This document shows, in pieces, positions 63,656 through 64,000 of a stretch of DNA of 64,000 nt. The stretch spans positions 56,401-120,400 of the forward strand of contig CANQKC010000003.1 in assembly GCA_947624305.1 (NCBI GenBank), given 5' to 3'. The notes under the pieces are model-generated. The model ran no database searches, had not been told where the DNA came from, and saw nothing but the letters and a program-made list of their open reading frames with translations. The first letter of the stretch is position 1. Each line of letters begins with the position of its first letter. This DNA comes from an uncultured Monoglobus sp. (GTDB lineage Bacteria; Bacillota; Clostridia; Monoglobales; Monoglobaceae). A program made the translations under genes and the position numbers.

Positions 63656-63757
63656 TTATTTCTTTATCAAACCTTTGACAATAGCCGATATATTTTCCAA
63701 CTGCTCATTGTCAAGCTGCTTTAAATCGTTAATAAGTGATTTTAATTTTTCGGGATT
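63656..63757 (-). pseudogene. Tail of a mobile-element HTH regulator
   Basis: 33 codons, NPEKLKSLINDLKQLDNEQL then ENISAIVKGLIKK, preceded by an in-frame stop. This matches the C-terminal ends of XRE regulators of integrative elements. The remaining DNA to 64000 has no gene; it holds an 11-bp hairpin TCTCGCAAAAC / GTTTTGCGAGA at 63826-63853. Confidence 0.5.
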
Positions 63758-64000
63758 TTAAGATGAAGGCATTATAAAAGCCGCCGATTTTCGATAGATG
63801 AAATGAGCGGATTAATATCTAAAATTCTCGCAAAACTACAATGTTTTGCGAGAGATAAAATTCATAGAATTATTTAATATTTTATCACATTTCAACAAAA
63901 AAGCAATACCTTTTGGCAATTTTGCCACGCAAAACGCATGAAGATCAATCTCAAGAAAGCTACATAACATTATGTGGAATTAAAGCGCGAGCAGTTCTTT

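Noticed and set aside
1-64000. tRNA, rRNA or riboswitch genes
   Set aside because: I looked in the intergenic gaps and found no tRNA-like CCA/T-loop patterns, rRNA stretches or recognisable riboswitch cores; small structured RNAs could still have been missed by eye.

Overview
The window looks like a chromosomal segment from a Gram-positive, anaerobic gut-type Clostridia (Bacillota). This is inferred from gene content: an LCP cell-wall ligase, an FHA-FtsW-PBP cluster, S-layer-homology (SLH), cohesin and dockerin proteins, stalk-domain proteins, PdxST vitamin B6 synthesis, YYC-like PAMs and a type I-C CRISPR system. The cohesin/dockerin/SLH surface repertoire would suit a Monoglobus- or Oscillospiraceae-like fibre degrader, but the genus cannot be fixed from sequence reading alone.

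Layout. 1-31 kb is mostly minus-strand housekeeping: BipA and IspE; a cell-division/wall cluster (SLH membrane protein, FHA, FtsW/RodA, PBP); a surface pair (dockerin protein plus cohesin-SLH protein); plus-strand ApbE and an amidohydrolase; a stalk-RCC1 protein; LCP; a second stalk protein; NadE, MtaB, RecQ, Ppx; a DNRLRE protein; and the str genes rpsL, rpsG, fusA, tuf. 31-40 kb holds a class A beta-lactamase-like protein, an 870-bp gene-free mosaic of intergenic repeats, a small redox-type protein, a small coiled-coil membrane protein and an 1812-aa secreted adhesin-like protein. 40-46.7 kb is accessory: GNAT, PdxR, PdxS, PdxT, a HigA-like antitoxin with a truncated toxin, an unknown 211-aa gene, a PuuD-like amidotransferase and an O-acetyltransferase.

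46.7-60.9 kb is a complete type I-C CRISPR-Cas locus (cas3-cas5-cas8-cas7-cas4-cas1-cas2) with a 93-repeat, 92-spacer array. 60.9-64 kb is a graveyard of mobile-element fragments (zinc-ribbon ORF, broken YjcQ-like, HTH tails, MobC-like) with two intact small enzymes.

The most interesting element lies upstream of cas3. A consensus promoter drives a short RNA containing two degenerate copies of the CRISPR repeat around a 21-nt spacer. That spacer pairs with the start region of the cas operon. Over its first 18 positions all mismatches fall at 6, 12 and 18, the positions that type I effectors flip out, and a CTC PAM is correctly placed. This is the architecture of a CreR-type guide by which the I-C effector would repress its own operon. 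Other notable points are a spacer built from the genome's own intergenic repeats, a duplicated spacer, and overlapping spacers against one target.
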